This document shows positions 40,901 through 53,500 of a stretch of 64,000 nucleotides of DNA, piece after piece. Source of the stretch: Ptiloglossa arizonensis (taxonomy: Eukaryota > Arthropoda > Insecta > Hymenoptera > Colletidae); contig NC_135051.1 of NCBI RefSeq assembly GCF_051014685.1, positions 8,885,557 to 8,949,556 of the forward strand. Reading direction: 5' to 3'. The translations under genes were made by a program, and so were the position numbers. The notes beneath the pieces were generated by a model that saw only the letters and a program-made list of their open reading frames with translations, did not search any database and was not told where the DNA came from. Within the stretch, counting starts at the first letter, position 1. Every line of letters starts with the position of its first letter.

Positions 40901-43900
40901 AGAAGTCGTGAAATGGGCTGTGATCGAACTTGGCCGGCGAGTCGGCCGGCTCATTTACCGCTCGAATAAATCCCGAGTGTCCTCTTCGATTCGTATTTCT
41001 GCTCCAACCGGACCCTTTCGATATCCCCGTGCCTCGAGCTTCGTCGATCGGTTCGCTTCCGATCGATAACCAAATCGCGAACGATCGAACCGAACGATTC
41101 CAAGATAGGAGCGTCGACCGCGCGTACGATTACACCGCGTTCCATCGTCGATACGTACCACTGGCGCGGAAACTATCTCGATAAATATTCGCAAACGTCG
41201 AAAAAGTGCAAACCAGATCACGAAGGATCGCTGCGTGCCGTACGGGCACTCCGCTGACAATTTTCCAGAATAATTACTCACAATTGCAACAGAAATTTAA
41301 ACTCCGTTGAACCCTTTGGTTCGATGCAACGTGCGAACGAGAGATGGAAGACGGTTGCAAAGTTACGCGCGACGGTCGACGATTCGAACGACTTCCTTCC
41401 GGTTTTCTAGCCCGTTGTGCAAGCTCGAGAACGAACGAGACGGTGCAACACTTAATATCCACACCGTGAACGCTAACGAAAAATATTCGCGCAACATCCA
41501 ACCAAGTCGAATGTCTCGCGCTGGTCCAACAGCGTGCACGGTTCGTTGAAACCTGGATCGATATTCGAATCGGTGGGTGCATTATCTATGAAAAAGGTCG
41601 AGGTAGATCGCGTGGAAGATACCGCGGACATTTTTGAGCATCCTCTTCGTTACGCTTTTAATCGAAACTTCCGTAGACCGAAACCGCGATGAAATTCCAA
41701 GCGAAGCACGCCGGATCTTCGCAACGAGGACGATCGACTCTCGAAATTGGCCCTTCAACGATTTTCTTTCGAGGGAACGAGCACCCCCGAGCAGTTTTTA
41801 CAAAATTGTAAACCGATTCGAGGATAATCGGCGGCCGACGCGAATGGAAAACAACGACGCCGAGATATATCTCGGTCTCCAAAGCCGGCGTTAAGCCACG
41901 GCGGTATTTAAAGCGAGGAATTTTTCTTACGTTCCCTAGTGTCTTTGCGGGAAACGAGAAAAGAAGCCACCGGAAGAGCCGACTCTCGAAATGCTTCGAA
42001 CTCTCCGGAGCTCATTTCGCGAGAACGAATAAAAGTAATTTCCTAAAGAGCTCTCGGTTCTATCCATCCGCGACCTTCAAGCCCGGATTCTCCCTTCCAT
42101 CCACCGTGAAAAACACCGATCTATACGTTTCTACGTTCCTATGTACGCACGCGGCCCCATACACGCACACACGGGCACACAGACACACACTCCCGTGGAT
42201 TATCTTCGTATCTGCTTGTTCGGGACAAGGGTTCTCGGCGAAGCCCCGTTTAAACACGATCCACAATCCCGCGACTATTTCTCCATTTCCCAGTCTCGCT
42301 CGAAAATTATGCCCTCGTCGCGATTTCCCGTCCTCCTCGCCGTTCCTCCCAGCGAATTGAAACTCTTCTTTGGATATCCGTTCAGCCGGAAAACAAGACG
42401 AACGCGAGTCGCGAGCCAGAAATACGTCCGCGGATCGACAAGATGGAACCTTTGATACGTTGAACGGAAGGAATCGATAAAGCGCGAATGTGCGTTCGTC
42501 CGGTTGCTAAATCGACGCCAATGATCCCCGAAATAGTCAGCAAGCGACGTTCCTGCGACGAATTCGGTCTTTCTCGAAATTCTTCCCAGGATCGATACCG
42601 CTCGAGGTTCCCGAGTCGAAACCGCGTCATCTTCGCGTACGAAATAACGAGGCGAGTACTCCATTTCGCGAACATTACGATCGAAAATGTTCCGTATTCG
42701 CGGGATAAATCGTTCGCGATAAAACGCCCACTTGGTACGAAAATTTCGCTCACGATTCGTGGTCGGTAGCCGCAACCAAGTACCTACGAGGTACCTACTT
42801 GTTCGAACGGAGAACTACGGGACAGTTGTCTCCGTAATTTGGGTCGAGACGAACGACAGGGTGGAGGATTGTCGCTCGCTCGATGACCTCGAACGGTTAC
42901 TATTTTCCGCTTCGGGATGGACCGAACAATCCGCGTCTACGTCGCTAGCCAGCAGTTGACCAACTATATTTCAAAACAGACGAAACAGCGTTTGTCGGCC
43001 CGAGGCAATCGAGCAGAGTGGATTCTTAGCGAAGCTTTGTTTCCGAGTAACCCATTAAACCCGTGAAACTTGATCGGATTTAGTACAGTCATGGGTACGA
43101 CTTGGAGATCGATTTAGATACCAAAGGTTCACGGGTATCGATGTTCTCGTGTTCGAGACGTTGCACGCCTTCTTCATGGTCCGTTGGGAAACTTCCGTGG
43201 GAATCGTAGTCGCGCGGACGGACGCGTTGAATAAAAAAGTATCATCGAAAAAGATTATTCTTCTTCTTCTTCTTTGTTCGGGCGCAGCCGCCCGGAAGAG
43301 TCCCAGGGAACGTTTCTCCGTGGCGGTTTTCTAACGGTAAAGGGGCTATTAAAAGTTTAACAAGTTCCCGGTACGTCGATACAGTTTCCCCGACAATCTC
43401 TCCCCTCCGTGGAACCGACATCTTCCATTGTGTCCTGTCGTCCTTTGATCCGTGCACCGACGGGGAAAGATCGAGTTATCGCAATGCGACAGTGAATAAA
43501 GCTAGCTGGAATCGAGGCCGATGTCCATGGATTAATGGGGGCCTCGTGATCTTTCGAGAACGGTGACGAACGATCGAGCTGGATGGCGCTGATTTGAACC
43601 GTCGTGGATAAACGACTCGATTTTGCGAAGCCTTCCCGACCGGCTGTTCCCTTTTCGATACTTTGAAGCAGCATCCTCGCTCAGAAGGAAAAACTCGAGC
43701 GAACGTTATTGCTCCGTTTATCGTCGACCGCTTCCTGCACGATAAGACTCGTAAAATTCGTCCATTGCGTATGAAATTTACAAAGAGAGCTCGTTCCGTG
43801 TAGCACGGCACGACGCAAAGGCCAACTCCGTTATCGCCAGCAGCGTGGCACGGATTTTAAATATTTCGCAAGGTAAGAATAAATTTTCAAAGAGGGTGGC

Positions 43901-46900
43901 GGAAAGGTCCCGACCGAATGCGATTTACACGGGTCGGTGACACGATCTCGTTCTCGAGTAACTGGTCGTCGAAAGTGTCGCGACGAGCTGGAAGTTCCGA
44001 CGGTTTCGGATTCTTTTCTTTCGTGAAACGACGAAAGGAAAACGGACGGAGGAGCTCTCTCCACGGATGCTCCCTTTGAACTTTTATTCACCCACCTCTC
44101 TCGAGTATCCGCGCGAAAACAGCCCTCGCGAAGGAGTTGGCCGTTAAACGAGAGAGGAAGAAAAATGGTTACGGTCGACGGGAACTGGCCGGAGTCGCGC
44201 GCATTTCGCTAAAAACGGGACGTAGATAACATTTTTAGACGCGACGCCGCGGAAAAACAATTTTCTCGCGAAAGAGAAACGCGCGATGCTCGTCCTTAGA
44301 CCGCGCGCCGCCGGAAAAAGTAATTTGTCGTTCGTTGTTTCGCGTTTTTGCCCCGCGCGACGTTCGCGTTTCGCTTTACTTTCGCGTGCACGGTGCTTTA
44401 CACGGTCCGGCACGGTGCATAACACGCGCTGAATAACGCTAAACGCGTGGAAACACGTGCAAAGAAACGCGATTCTTCGACCACACTCGTCCCTTCGTTC
44501 GTAATTATTTTTCAACGTTCCAATCTCGCGGCTAGGATCGGAGCTCGACCGACATCGAAAAACCTTGGCTACCCTTTCGTAATTGAAGCCAATCGCACCG
44601 CGTTTCGTATTATTTTAAACGGGGAGTGCATCGAGACAACACCGAGCCGTGTTCGTTGCAATGGAAACTCGATGCACGTGTACGTATTTACGGTCGTAAT
44701 TCAAGGGACGGTTTCCTCGTTGGGCGACTCATCGTGGATAAGTGGTATTCGGCCGATAGTCGAGCCAGATACCGTATCGGTTGCTTGCTATCGGAGGATC
44801 GCGGAAACGCGTTCAGAGGATGCTCGGTTTCGTATCTTTCTCGATCGACGCTCTTATCTCTCAAAATTTACCTTGCAAACTTACAGAGTAACGATCCCGT
44901 CGCGGTGGAAATATCATCGTGTTCGCGTTCATTTTCATTCCTTCGCGCGGGAAATACCAGATTTGCATTCGCGCAAGAAACGCGGCGATTCGTCGTAGAG
45001 CTTCGAACGTTCTTTAATCGTTGGTTCGCCCGTGTAATTTATCATCGAACGTTTTATCGCGATACACACGGAAGCGAGGTCGGTTCTCTTTTATTTCTTC
45101 TTAACGAGGCGCGCGAACGCGAACGCGAACGCGTTCAAAGCTTTGGAGCCATTGTACGCGATCAATTCGCAGGACGATGACTATTCGCATAGAATTTCGC
45201 AATTTCCCTCCATTTGTCGGGGACTCGGTCGCTCGATAATCGACGCTACGGAGTTTCCTACGTAACCTTTTCGAGCGGGGAAGAAAGTTTCCCAACGAAG
45301 GAAAATTGCTTTACGGTAATCGTAAGTTACCAAGTCGTTCGAAAATGTTGACGGATAATTACACGTGTACCTTTATTTACGCGGAAGGGATCGATATTTC
45401 GCAAAGTCGTTTTCCTGGTAACTCGACTTCGAACGACAACAATATTGTCGCCAAGGATCGAGACACCTTCGCTTCTCGCTTTCGCGAGAACGTCGGTCAC
45501 CGAAACGTCAGTCGCTTCGCACAGGTAGACGCGCAAGGTACGCGTATCTCGTATAAACAACGTTCGTCGCGAAAGAACGAGAGCGTCTTTGACTTTTGCA
45601 CCGACGATGGAGGGTCGTAGAAGCTCTCGAGCGAGAGAAAAAAGACAAGTTGCGGAGACAAATAAACCCTGTACGTATCCCGTCGAGTTAACGTTCTTTG
45701 CGCGCCACTCTTTCCCACCTGTCCCTTCTTGTCCCGTTCCGCTTCGTTTCGTTCGCGTTCTCGATTTTTTCTCGACACGAGTATCGTCGTTATTTATCGT
45801 GGAACGTTGTCGTAATTTTTCACCGGGACGTATTACACGACCGCGGTCCCGACGAAGCCGGTACGTCGGCTACTCGTTTTCGGGCGAAGAACGACTTTTT
45901 GAAAAATCATTTCGGGGGCAAGATGCCTCGTTCCCTCTCGGAACCGGGATCGATGAAACGACCCGAGACGGATCGATCGCCTCCTCTCCGGGGCGTCAAG
46001 TTGGGGAAAAATGCGAACATTTACGTAGGAGAACGTTAACGATGTGCGCGGCTAAATAGGATTTAATTAAAAGGACGAGGAGGCTCGTTGGAACAACATA
46101 CATGGTTGTCTGTTCGCGCGCGATTCATTCTACGGCGGAGTTTTCGCGCTCCCGCTTCCTCCCCTATTTCGCGAACCTGGCCAGGGGAACGTAATTAAAT
46201 CGCGTTATTTGCATGCCTTCCGCTTTCTCCCGTGTAACTTCACCGTGTCGCCAATTATTCACGGTGGATAGATTCGCGAAACACCGACCTCGGCCTCGCA
46301 CCGGAATCTCGACGGTGATTCGTCTTTACCGCGAAACGAACAGTTTTCGATCGTGACGATTAAACGATAAGACGCGTTTTTATTTCAACGAAGAGACTCA
46401 CCTTCGAAAATCTCTGCTCCAGCAGGCGTATATCACCGGATTCATACCGCTGTTGATCCAACCTAGCCACGTGACGATCCCGAAAACGATCTTTTCCTGC
46501 CATATGCACTGCGTGCAAAAGCCCGACCAGAGATTCACCACGAAGAAAGGCAGCCAACAGACGATGAAGACGCCCATCACGATCCCCAAGGTCTTGGCGG
46601 CCTTCTTCTCTTTGGCGAATTTGGCCAGCTTGCGCGAGAGTGAGAAATTTTTCCCCAGATGTTGTTTGTTGATTCTCGCGGACGGAACCCTGGTGAGGCA
46701 ATTATTCTGTATCGCCGTCAACGGTTCCTCGAGGTCCTGTAGATCCTCCGGTGTGCTCGAGGCGGTTCGGAACAAGTGTCTCGCGTCCGTGTTCGTTCCG
46801 CCCCCTCGATGTATCCTCAGAGTGAGCTCCAATTCACCGGAGGCCATGATGACCTGCTTGGTACCCAGCTTGAGGCTTCTCGTTTGGATGACGGCGGCTC

Positions 46901-47600
46901 GGTAGATCTTGTAGTAGGTGAAAACCATTACGAACAGCGGCATGTAGAAGCTGATGATCGACGAGAAGATCAAATAACCGAGGTGTTGCGTGAACGGACA
47001 CTTGTCCTCCGGTACCTCTTCCGTTCTGACCGCCCTCCACCAGGCGATGGCCGGGAACGAGATCATGCTCGAGCAGATCCACACGATGGCGATCAGAATT
47101 GCGGCTCGTCTCCTGGTCATTTTCCTCGGATAGGTGAACGGATCGGTGACCGCCCAGTAACGGTCCAGGCTGATCATGCACAAGTTCAAGATCGAGGCGG
47201 TGGAGAAGAGGACGTCCAACGATCGCCAGACGTCGCACCAATCGTGCGCGAAGAGCCAACGGTTCTCCAACACCTCGTAGATCGCGCTGAAGGGCATCAC
47301 CACCAAACCGACCAGGCAGTCCGCGAACGCCAGCGACGTGATGAAGTAATTGGTCGCCGTGTGAAGATACCTCTCCCTGACCACCGCCAGGATCACCAGA
47401 ACATTACCGAACACGGTGGCCACCGAGAAGACGAACAAGATTATCGCGAGACCGGCTCTGTCGGTGGCTAGGTTCCACAAATCGTCGTAACCGGTGTTCT
47501 GGGGCGGATAGCTCGCGCTGTAGAAGCTTCTGTTGAGCTGTTTACTAGGTACGATTGCCTCTTCTTCCGATCCGAGCAGGTAGACGGCGCTTTCGTTCAT
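26263..47600 (-). CDS. Dop1R2: D1-like dopamine receptor, Dop1R2/DAMB (AmDOP2) class
   Basis: Plasma-membrane GPCR; fly DAMB and bee DOP2 raise cAMP and/or calcium on dopamine binding. Coding exons 47600-46402, 30592-30508 and 26373-26263 join in phase to 464 residues. The start is the ATG at 47600 (MNESAVYLL, with NES and NRS glycosylation sequons). Landmarks in exon 1: ERYLHTATNYFITSLAFADC (TM2), amine-binding Asp in WRSLDVLFSTAS (TM3), SLDRYWAVTDPF, SSIISF in TM5, IMASGELELTLRIHRGG (typical of DAMB intracellular loop 3), FIVCWLPFFVVN (TM6) and NPVIYACWSRDFRR (TM7). Exon 2 (AFVRILCACCPRRMKRRYQP) supplies helix 8 and likely palmitoylated cysteines. Exon 3 encodes a Ser/Gly-rich tail ending GPPSGGM. 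It was chosen by its acceptor, phase 0 and stop, and is the least certain part. Introns are about 15.8 and 4.1 kb; the larger holds a nested ionotropic receptor. Confidence 0.93.
28555..28616. repeat. (TCTCG)n then (TC)n compound repeat
   Basis: Imperfect GTCTC/GTCTCGTCTCG pentamers followed by a pure TC run of about 20 bp. Confidence 0.88.
28902..28972. repeat. (TC)n - TATATA - (TG)n compound microsatellite
   Basis: 28 bp of TC, a TATATATAC spacer, then about 30 bp of GT dinucleotides inside Dop1R2 intron 2. Highly likely to be length-polymorphic. Confidence 0.95.
31351..33249 (+). CDS. Divergent ionotropic receptor (IR), intronless
   Basis: Ligand-gated channel of the variant ionotropic glutamate receptor family used by insects for chemosensing; it acts in sensory cilia with IR co-receptors. 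Single-exon ORF of 632 residues from the ATG at 31351; the open frame extends slightly upstream but has no earlier ATG. It has a signal-peptide-like N-terminus (RIAVLFALARSASFIVV), a long divergent ligand-binding half (CLLKVAYFEQPPYTITVNG is the S1 start), M1 at about residues 355-375 (YVWAAIAGSLLLGSLIKCFL), a pore segment WLDIFALIIGIPLPRQP, M2 at about 403-425 (IHFITWSIAGLFLTQIYVDS, SGQL), the S2 lobe, and M3 at about 593-618 (PAFLLMVIGFSTGFVSLLLE). The glutamate-binding signature residues are not recognisable, as is usual for divergent IRs. The gene lies entirely inside Dop1R2 intron 1, on the opposite strand, about 760 bp from exon 2. No stop or frameshift disrupts it. Confidence 0.93.
   Translation: MSLFRFHSRRLTRIAVLFALARSASFIVVSQDSYRDESGSSDRRSIIEKLASYRDRRERFSEAGSCIETFLDFHLNDPSRSIFIEVDDEREIETIAQPLVRRLRGRYAFFTHQTSVDFEIPGDTASSAIVLMSNGDSFKHDFYVIDPCDRGCLFVAILTTEFENEESFLAEAIVLIEAMWTRRLSIFVVLARVRDSVLAAGSVAFEPYEICTLSSSTVLNRCSIRDSSWNNTIEIGPPDLNGCLLKVAYFEQPPYTITVNGSAESNGFEGYLTREITSDMRIEWEMVTWSDNTSYSEQVKMLLYEETRADLVIGRVLQQAQEDIDYSTTYDMLKVVWVVPKTSKVSLEGLILPFQPYVWAAIAGSLLLGSLIKCFLVRDVSWLDIFALIIGIPLPRQPTRPSRRIHFITWSIAGLFLTQIYVDSLSGQLIDESILKIETTKDLLSSSFKLGGTTAFASLFDKFEESDEMVTQVRRKFVVFDLERYVDLFEDLLDGRNATFALVTVLNSSRSDAIETAYAYTMTTDVICSFPLGLATWKGFPWLRVMDDRIHDLIGNGIFDFMTELALANETRKRMFAIANDQEYKSELHLQQFVPAFLLMVIGFSTGFVSLLLEIALYPCKFFQSNARTPKL
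33250..46401. other. Remainder of Dop1R2 intron 1, no other gene
   Basis: About 13 kb of CpG-rich intronic DNA. The very many overlapping open frames have no conserved domain or splice context. A plus-strand AATAAA at 33716-33721 could end the nested IR transcript. CRE-type octamers cluster at 37181-37440. A few stretches with fewer CpG words (about 37.86-38.06 and 40.68-40.95 kb) stand out by eye. Confidence 0.55.
37181..37440. promoter_or_regulatory. Cluster of CRE-like octamers in Dop1R2 intron 1
   Basis: Perfect TGACGTCA at 37181-37188 and 37433-37440, plus near matches TGACGTCG at 37323 and AGACGTCA at about 37422. Four ACGTC cores fall within 260 bp. Candidate CREB/ATF-responsive intronic element. 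CpG-rich composition raises the chance rate. Confidence 0.35.
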
Positions 47601-47617
47601 TTTTTCGTTGAACGGCC

Positions 47618-47650
47618 TCACGCGCTTTCGATCGCAGCCCGCGCTCGCAT
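47618..47650 (-). promoter_or_regulatory. uORF2 in the Dop1R2 leader (10 codons)
   Basis: ATG at 47650 opens MRARAAIESA and stops at 47618, 17 nt before the main ATG at 47600. Its ATG overlaps the stop of uORF1 (TGATG). Such close spacing would limit re-initiation at the receptor start. Confidence 0.5.
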
Positions 47651-47709
47651 CAGGTCGCCGATCGCACGACGTCGCCTTTCCTCCCGCCGTTTTCTCTACG
47701 CTGTCTCAT
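47650..47709 (-). promoter_or_regulatory. uORF1 in the Dop1R2 leader (19 codons)
   Basis: ATG at 47709 in a favourable context (GAAAATGAG) encodes MRQRRENGGRKGDVVRSAT and ends at 47650 in a TGATG overlap with uORF2. It is the first ATG after the putative leader acceptor at 47845. Confidence 0.5.
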
Positions 47710-50533
47710 TTTCTTCGAACGAGGAGGAATCGAACGATCGAAAAATCGACCGGTTCGGTCGATTCAAGGATCGCGCGACGAAACGAGTCACGATTCGGTT
47801 TTCCACGGTTCTCGAGAACGGGTTCGGCGGCGTCTTGCGGTGGATCTGAAACAGACGAAAGAAAGTTGGTAAGATCGCGAGCGTTTCGGGCGTGCGATCA
47901 ACGGCGAGTTGGATGCAAGCCGAAGTAGGCAAAGTTGCGTTAGGTTTCCTCGCGCGTCGCCGAAAAACTGATCGGATCTTATCGAGCAAACGACGATCCA
48001 CGAGCCTCCCTTTGCCCGGTTGGCCAACCACGCGAAACTTTCGCGGAGGGAACGACCCCTCGTAAAACGTATCGATGCATAGTAATTTATCGGTTTCCAT
48101 TTTGCGTGGATACCGAGGACGATGCATCTCGCGTTAATTGAACGATCGCTCGGACGTTTCGAAACGATAAGGTTCGGTCTCTGCCGGTTTTCGAATTTGC
48201 TACCAAAGTTCGAAACGGTCGGTTCAATCGTACCGCGGACGAGATCGTTTTCGAGGGAATACGTACACGTATATCCATCTATCGAGCCCGACGTGCTTGA
48301 ATTGTCAATCGTTTCGCAGCGGTGCCCGCTCGAACGAACCGTCGATGCAAACGATTTAGCAATTTTTCGCCGGCGCACAATACACCGGGCGTCTATATTT
48401 AGCAGCGAGAAGCGTGGATAAAGAGGCGGCAGAAACCGGTGAAACGGAGGGGTCTCTGATTTCGTGGCCAGACCGGAGCTTGGAAACAGGGCCGGGCTTT
48501 CATCCGTGACCCGGGAGAATGTTTACCGGTACTTGATCAAAGGGGTTTCGATCCTCGAGCGATCGACGCTGGGATGTAGCGCTGGGCTAGCCCGCCAACA
48601 CACCGAGCCTCCGATTTTGTCTCGTTCACACCCTTTCGACGTTATCGTAGCCATTGGCGTCGCGTTCCTCGTCGTAACACGTGTCAGGGCCGATAAACCT
48701 TGCCGGCGTCGCGTGTGTCGAACACGACCGGAGCGGTTCTTTTGCGCCGAAAACCAACCAACCTCGTTTATTCTTGACTTTCAATATTAACCGTCACTGG
48801 CCCGCACCACCGTTCGCGCAACCGATTTTTCGACAACGTTTCGTTCCCTTTGAGAATTCTACCTCGAAACGCGAACGCGAACCCTCGGTTCAGCGCTCCG
48901 CGAGGAAACGTTCCGATTTTACCGAAGAATCCTTCCACGGAATCGTAGCTCGTGAAACGCTGTTCCATTCCCGATCTTTGCGTCGAATAGAACGCGTTAT
49001 CAAAGTTTCGCAACTCCGAAATCGAAGAGCACTTTGCACGAAGCGGACCGACAGCACGACTACGGCTACCGTTACGATTTCGTCCGAAACGTACCAGGTA
49101 CCAATCTCGCGTCAGAAACCACTCGATCCTGTTTCAATTTCACCGAACTCTGGGTTCGAAATTGCCATTTCTTGGCTCGAATTCCTTCGAGAGTACTCGT
49201 CTCGAAACTTTGTCGACGCTTGCTCGATTAGGATATTAAATCGACCGAAACACCGTGGCGCTTGTTTCCCTTGGAACGTTTCGAAACGGTTCGATTCCAT
49301 TTACACGAACGAAAGTAACACGCCTCGTTTACGGGTATCGGTGTTTACCCACATGCGAAAATATTCAGGACGTTATTCCCCGTGGAACGGAAATTCCTTG
49401 GTCGGACTTGGCCGATGTTCGGGATAGTCTTTGTTCGTAGGTCGAAGGTGTTCCATTAACTTGGAGGAGGATCGACCACCGCGCATGGTTCGCGACGATA
49501 TCGCAACCCCTTATTCCCGGCAACCCGTCAACCTTCGAATCGTTCGAGTCGGCGTAATTGTCACCGAGTCTCTCGCGGAGAGAAATTCCGTTCACCGTCG
49601 ATCGAAAAGGAAACGATTCCGATAATTCTGTTTTCACCGGGATACATTAGAGAGCGTCTTTCTGCCCTTCTCTTTTTTCCCTCTCGGTAGTTTCGGTGGG
49701 AAGAGAAACGATCGCAATTTATCGAACAAGAGATCCGTTTAACGGCAGAAATTACGGGAGACTGCCGGTCGCCGACGTTCCCTGACAAATGCGATCGTTT
49801 ATCGCTTTTATAGATTTAAAGGATAACCGTGATCGATCGGTCTCGCGCCGTGAGTAAGAAAGCAGCTTCGCTGCGAGAGTTCCTCTCTCGGTTCGAAATA
49901 AACCCCGATGTCGCTTTCGATCCTCCTCACCTTTTTCCCTGTACGTTGTACGTCACCTCGATAATAGAAACGATCGGGTACGGGCGACGTACTCGCTCGC
50001 GACACCCACGAAATATCCTACGATGGATCGCGGATCGTAAGAGAGCAGAAACGAGCGACTAACGCGATAAACCGGGTCCAAATTCCCGTGTCCGTTCCGC
50101 GCGCATTAGCGTTCTCGTTAAGCGCTAATCGAGCGCAATCGTCCGTCGAATCGTAATCCTATCGGGGAACCATCGTTCTCCGATGGAGTTTGCCAATCGA
50201 CGTATCGCGATTCCGCGAGCGAATTTTCCCGACGCGACGGATCGCCACCCAGACGTCGGATCCCTCGATTTTATTGCACCCGGTTCAAACGTTTCTTTTT
50301 TTTTTTTCCTTTTTTTCCTAACGCAAATACAATTCGAATCCACGGACCGACGCGTAGCGAGAATTCGGTAAACACGAGCGGACGCGCCAAACTTTCGAGC
50401 CCGTGTTGTTTACCCCGAGGATTTGCGCCTTGATTTTATTTGTTCGCCTTGACGCGTAAAAAGACAAGCAAATTAACGAGCGAAAACGTCGCACCGTTTG
50501 ACGGAACGATGGTCACGGCGCAACGATGATCTC

Positions 50534-50555
50534 TTATTTATTTATTTATTTATTT
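50534..50555. repeat. (TTTA)n microsatellite
   Basis: Five TTTA units within CpG-rich DNA. Confidence 0.9.
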
Positions 50556-53500
50556 GTTCGTTCATCGTACGGACAGAGATCCATTTTAAAGCATACTTGT
50601 CGTTTCGATTAACAATTATCGCGCGAAAACGACGAAAAACCGGGATACGAACGGTTCGAAATTGAGAATAATCGGAGGTACGATGCGCCCTAGTTCGAAT
50701 ACCCATAGCGCAACGCGTTTCATTCGATTTCGAGTGGCAATTCTTCTTCGAATATGAAACGTAATTGCAGCGTCCGTGTCTCGTTGACAAAAGAGGAATA
50801 AGTGACCGATGTCGTTGTTGCGAGGCAAATGTAATTACGAGTCACAACGAAACGAATTTATCGACGGCGCGGAGTGATTGGCGTCACGGTCTAAAACCAT
50901 CGACAGTTTCGACGATTTTCCGGTAAACGTTCGACGCGCGTTTGTTACGATTCGGAGCGTTTCGCGGCGTTATCTCCGTTGTCTTCGACGCCGATTCGAT
51001 GTTTCTCGTAGTATCTTCGAAAGATCGGAGCAATCGTACTTTCTCGACGAGGAGTGTTCACGTTCGAGCGCGTTCGTCCTTCGAATCTCGAGCGTGTTTT
51101 CGTTACGCTCCTGTGAAATTACGCGTACGAGCGAGCCCACGGGCGGTGAACGCAGTTCGTGTTCGTTACTCGATCGCGTTACACGCTCGAACGAGACACC
51201 GTCGAGGTACCTTTACGTATCGTTTGTACCTGTCGAAGTACCTTTACGAGTCGGATCGATTATTTATCCGTAACGCGATAACGTTAATATCCGCGTACAA
51301 TTTTTTACTCGTCGCAGTACGCACGTTACCGAATGAATTCGAATTCACGTTTGGGTAAGCGAACGAGTCTCGAGGACGAATTTTACCACACGCTGTTCGT
51401 TTCCCTCGATTTTTCTCTCGTTATCGAATCGATGGTTGCCATCTGCCTAGTCGGCAATACGATTAACGTTCCTCGTAGAAGTTCGAACTCGAATCACGGG
51501 AGATGAAAAGTCCGTAAACACCGAGACCAGAGATTCGCCGCGATCTTATTTTCCAGTTACGGCTTCGACGGTGCTCTCCCGTTCGTTCTCCCTGGTTTAT
51601 TTTTTCGAAGCACCGTTACGAGCCTCGTGCTTCGAAATCGAGTTTCGATTCGCGTCTCGGTTAAAGTTTAACCGGAGAGATCTTCGATAAAGTTTCTCGA
51701 ATCTCGGTTAACCGGAGAATACACGGTCGTTTCTCGCGAAGGGGACACGCCCCGAACGTTCCCCGCATTTTTCCCACAACGGAGCGGGGATCCTGTATTT
51801 CCAGCTGCGCCGGCTGATTTTCCCGCGGGAACGAAAAGAGCGCGGAAGGTGTGCTACGAGATAGTCGGTCGATCGATACGGAACGAAAGAATTCGAAGCT
51901 CGAATACTCGGATAGGTTCGAAAGGGAAACGACCATCGTCGAATATGCGAATCGAACACGGAACTCGTAGGTCTCTCGCCGTAAGGGTGGCACTCTCACC
52001 CTTTCACCGTTCCGAAGAATTTATAACAATTACCGCGGCAACTGCGAACGCAAACGCTTCGTGCCCTTGCGAGCGTATTCGCGATTGGAAGTTGATTTTG
52101 GAAACGTGCCAATGTTCTCGACGATTGCTTCCAAGTGGAAACGCCGGAGCTGTAACCTGCCGACAAATTTGCCCCCTTCTTCGATCGCACTCTACTTTAT
52201 TCTCCCTCCTGTTTCGTTTTGTTTCTTGCGTCGCCACCCCCGCAAAGGCGCCGCTCTATCGCTAATAGCCGAAAATTGAACAAACGGTCTGGAAAACTGT
52301 GCGACAATATAGGGTGATTTTCGAGTGATTTGGAGTCTTTTGGATTTTCCTAGGTAAATTATCTTCGCGGTAACGTTACACGGGTAATTCCGGTCTTTGT
52401 CGATTCCCTGACGAGACACCACGATCCTATCGAAGCCTTCCCTCTTCGTTTACACTCGAGAAGAACCGCACCTGTTCCCTTTCGTTTCGTCGATCCGAAT
52501 GTTCCTCAGTTTTTCCAAACTTCTCGTTCGAAAGGCTCTCGTCGAACGAATAAATACGCTCGGAGGAAATCGTCGTGGTCGTTGCTCGAATCGATGCAGC
52601 GATCAGCGATCCATCGATACGCCGAGTCGAAGACGAACAATTACGTCGCGTCGTTAACGAGTTTTCGAAAGTTTCACCTGTTGCTTATCGCGTTTGTCCG
52701 AAAGCTCCGGTCGCGAGACGAACGAGAGACTGCCTCCGACTCGATCGGAAGTGTTGGTAAACGAATAAATAAATAAATAGATTTTACGGTTACGTGCATC
52801 TTTGTCGCAGTTGACGCGTAAATAATTCATTGCCCGTGTTGCGAGCAATTTTCACGACTCGACCGAACGGGGACCCCCGCCACCGCTCGGGATAATTTTA
52901 ATTAAAACGTAATTGTCCGCGCGAGCTTAAGCCCAATGAGCCCGAGCGCAACGATTGTACACCACCCGACCAACTATTTCCATTTACGAACGTATCTCGA
53001 ATTCCTGCGGAATATCGAGTCTCGATTCGATGCGCGAAACATCCATTGCGATGTTTCTTCGGTGGAAAAAGTATCGCTCGAACGGATCCATGGATCGAGA
53101 TTCCTTCGTTTGTTGCTCCAAACGATTCAATTATCTACGCCATCGACGAATCCCTGGTTCCCTGAGATCTAATTTTTGGTACGCCTAAATTTTTCGTGCA
53201 AATTGCGCGAAAAAACCAATTCCACTTGCTGCTCGAATTCATTTTTCCCTTTCGTCCTTTCGACGAGTTGCGTTACCGAATACTTGAAAGCTTCGACCAG
53301 CCTATCGATTTATTCGTTCTTCCCACCTCCTGGAAGTAACCGACGTTTACGCAATTAGCTACAAAATTAATGAAAATCGGGTGAACAGCCAGACACTCGA
53401 TGCTAAACTTTGTTTTTCTACCGCCTAGTCCCCGAGTGGTCGGTTTTATTTACGGTCCGTTCTTAAGCGCGCAACACGTCGGCTATTTACGTTCGTTGGT

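Larger units (their letters stand above)
47601..47845 (-). other. Putative 5' UTR part of the first coding exon of Dop1R2
   Basis: A strong acceptor (TTTCTTTCGTCTGTTTCAG, exon from 47845) lies 245 nt upstream of the ATG. This predicts at least one non-coding 5' exon further right. The main ATG context is AAAAAATGAAC, with A at -3. Confidence 0.5.

Noticed and set aside
46776..47471. 231-codon open frame antisense to Dop1R2 exon 1
   Set aside because: Shadow of the GC-rich receptor exon; the peptide is charged low-complexity and has no domain.
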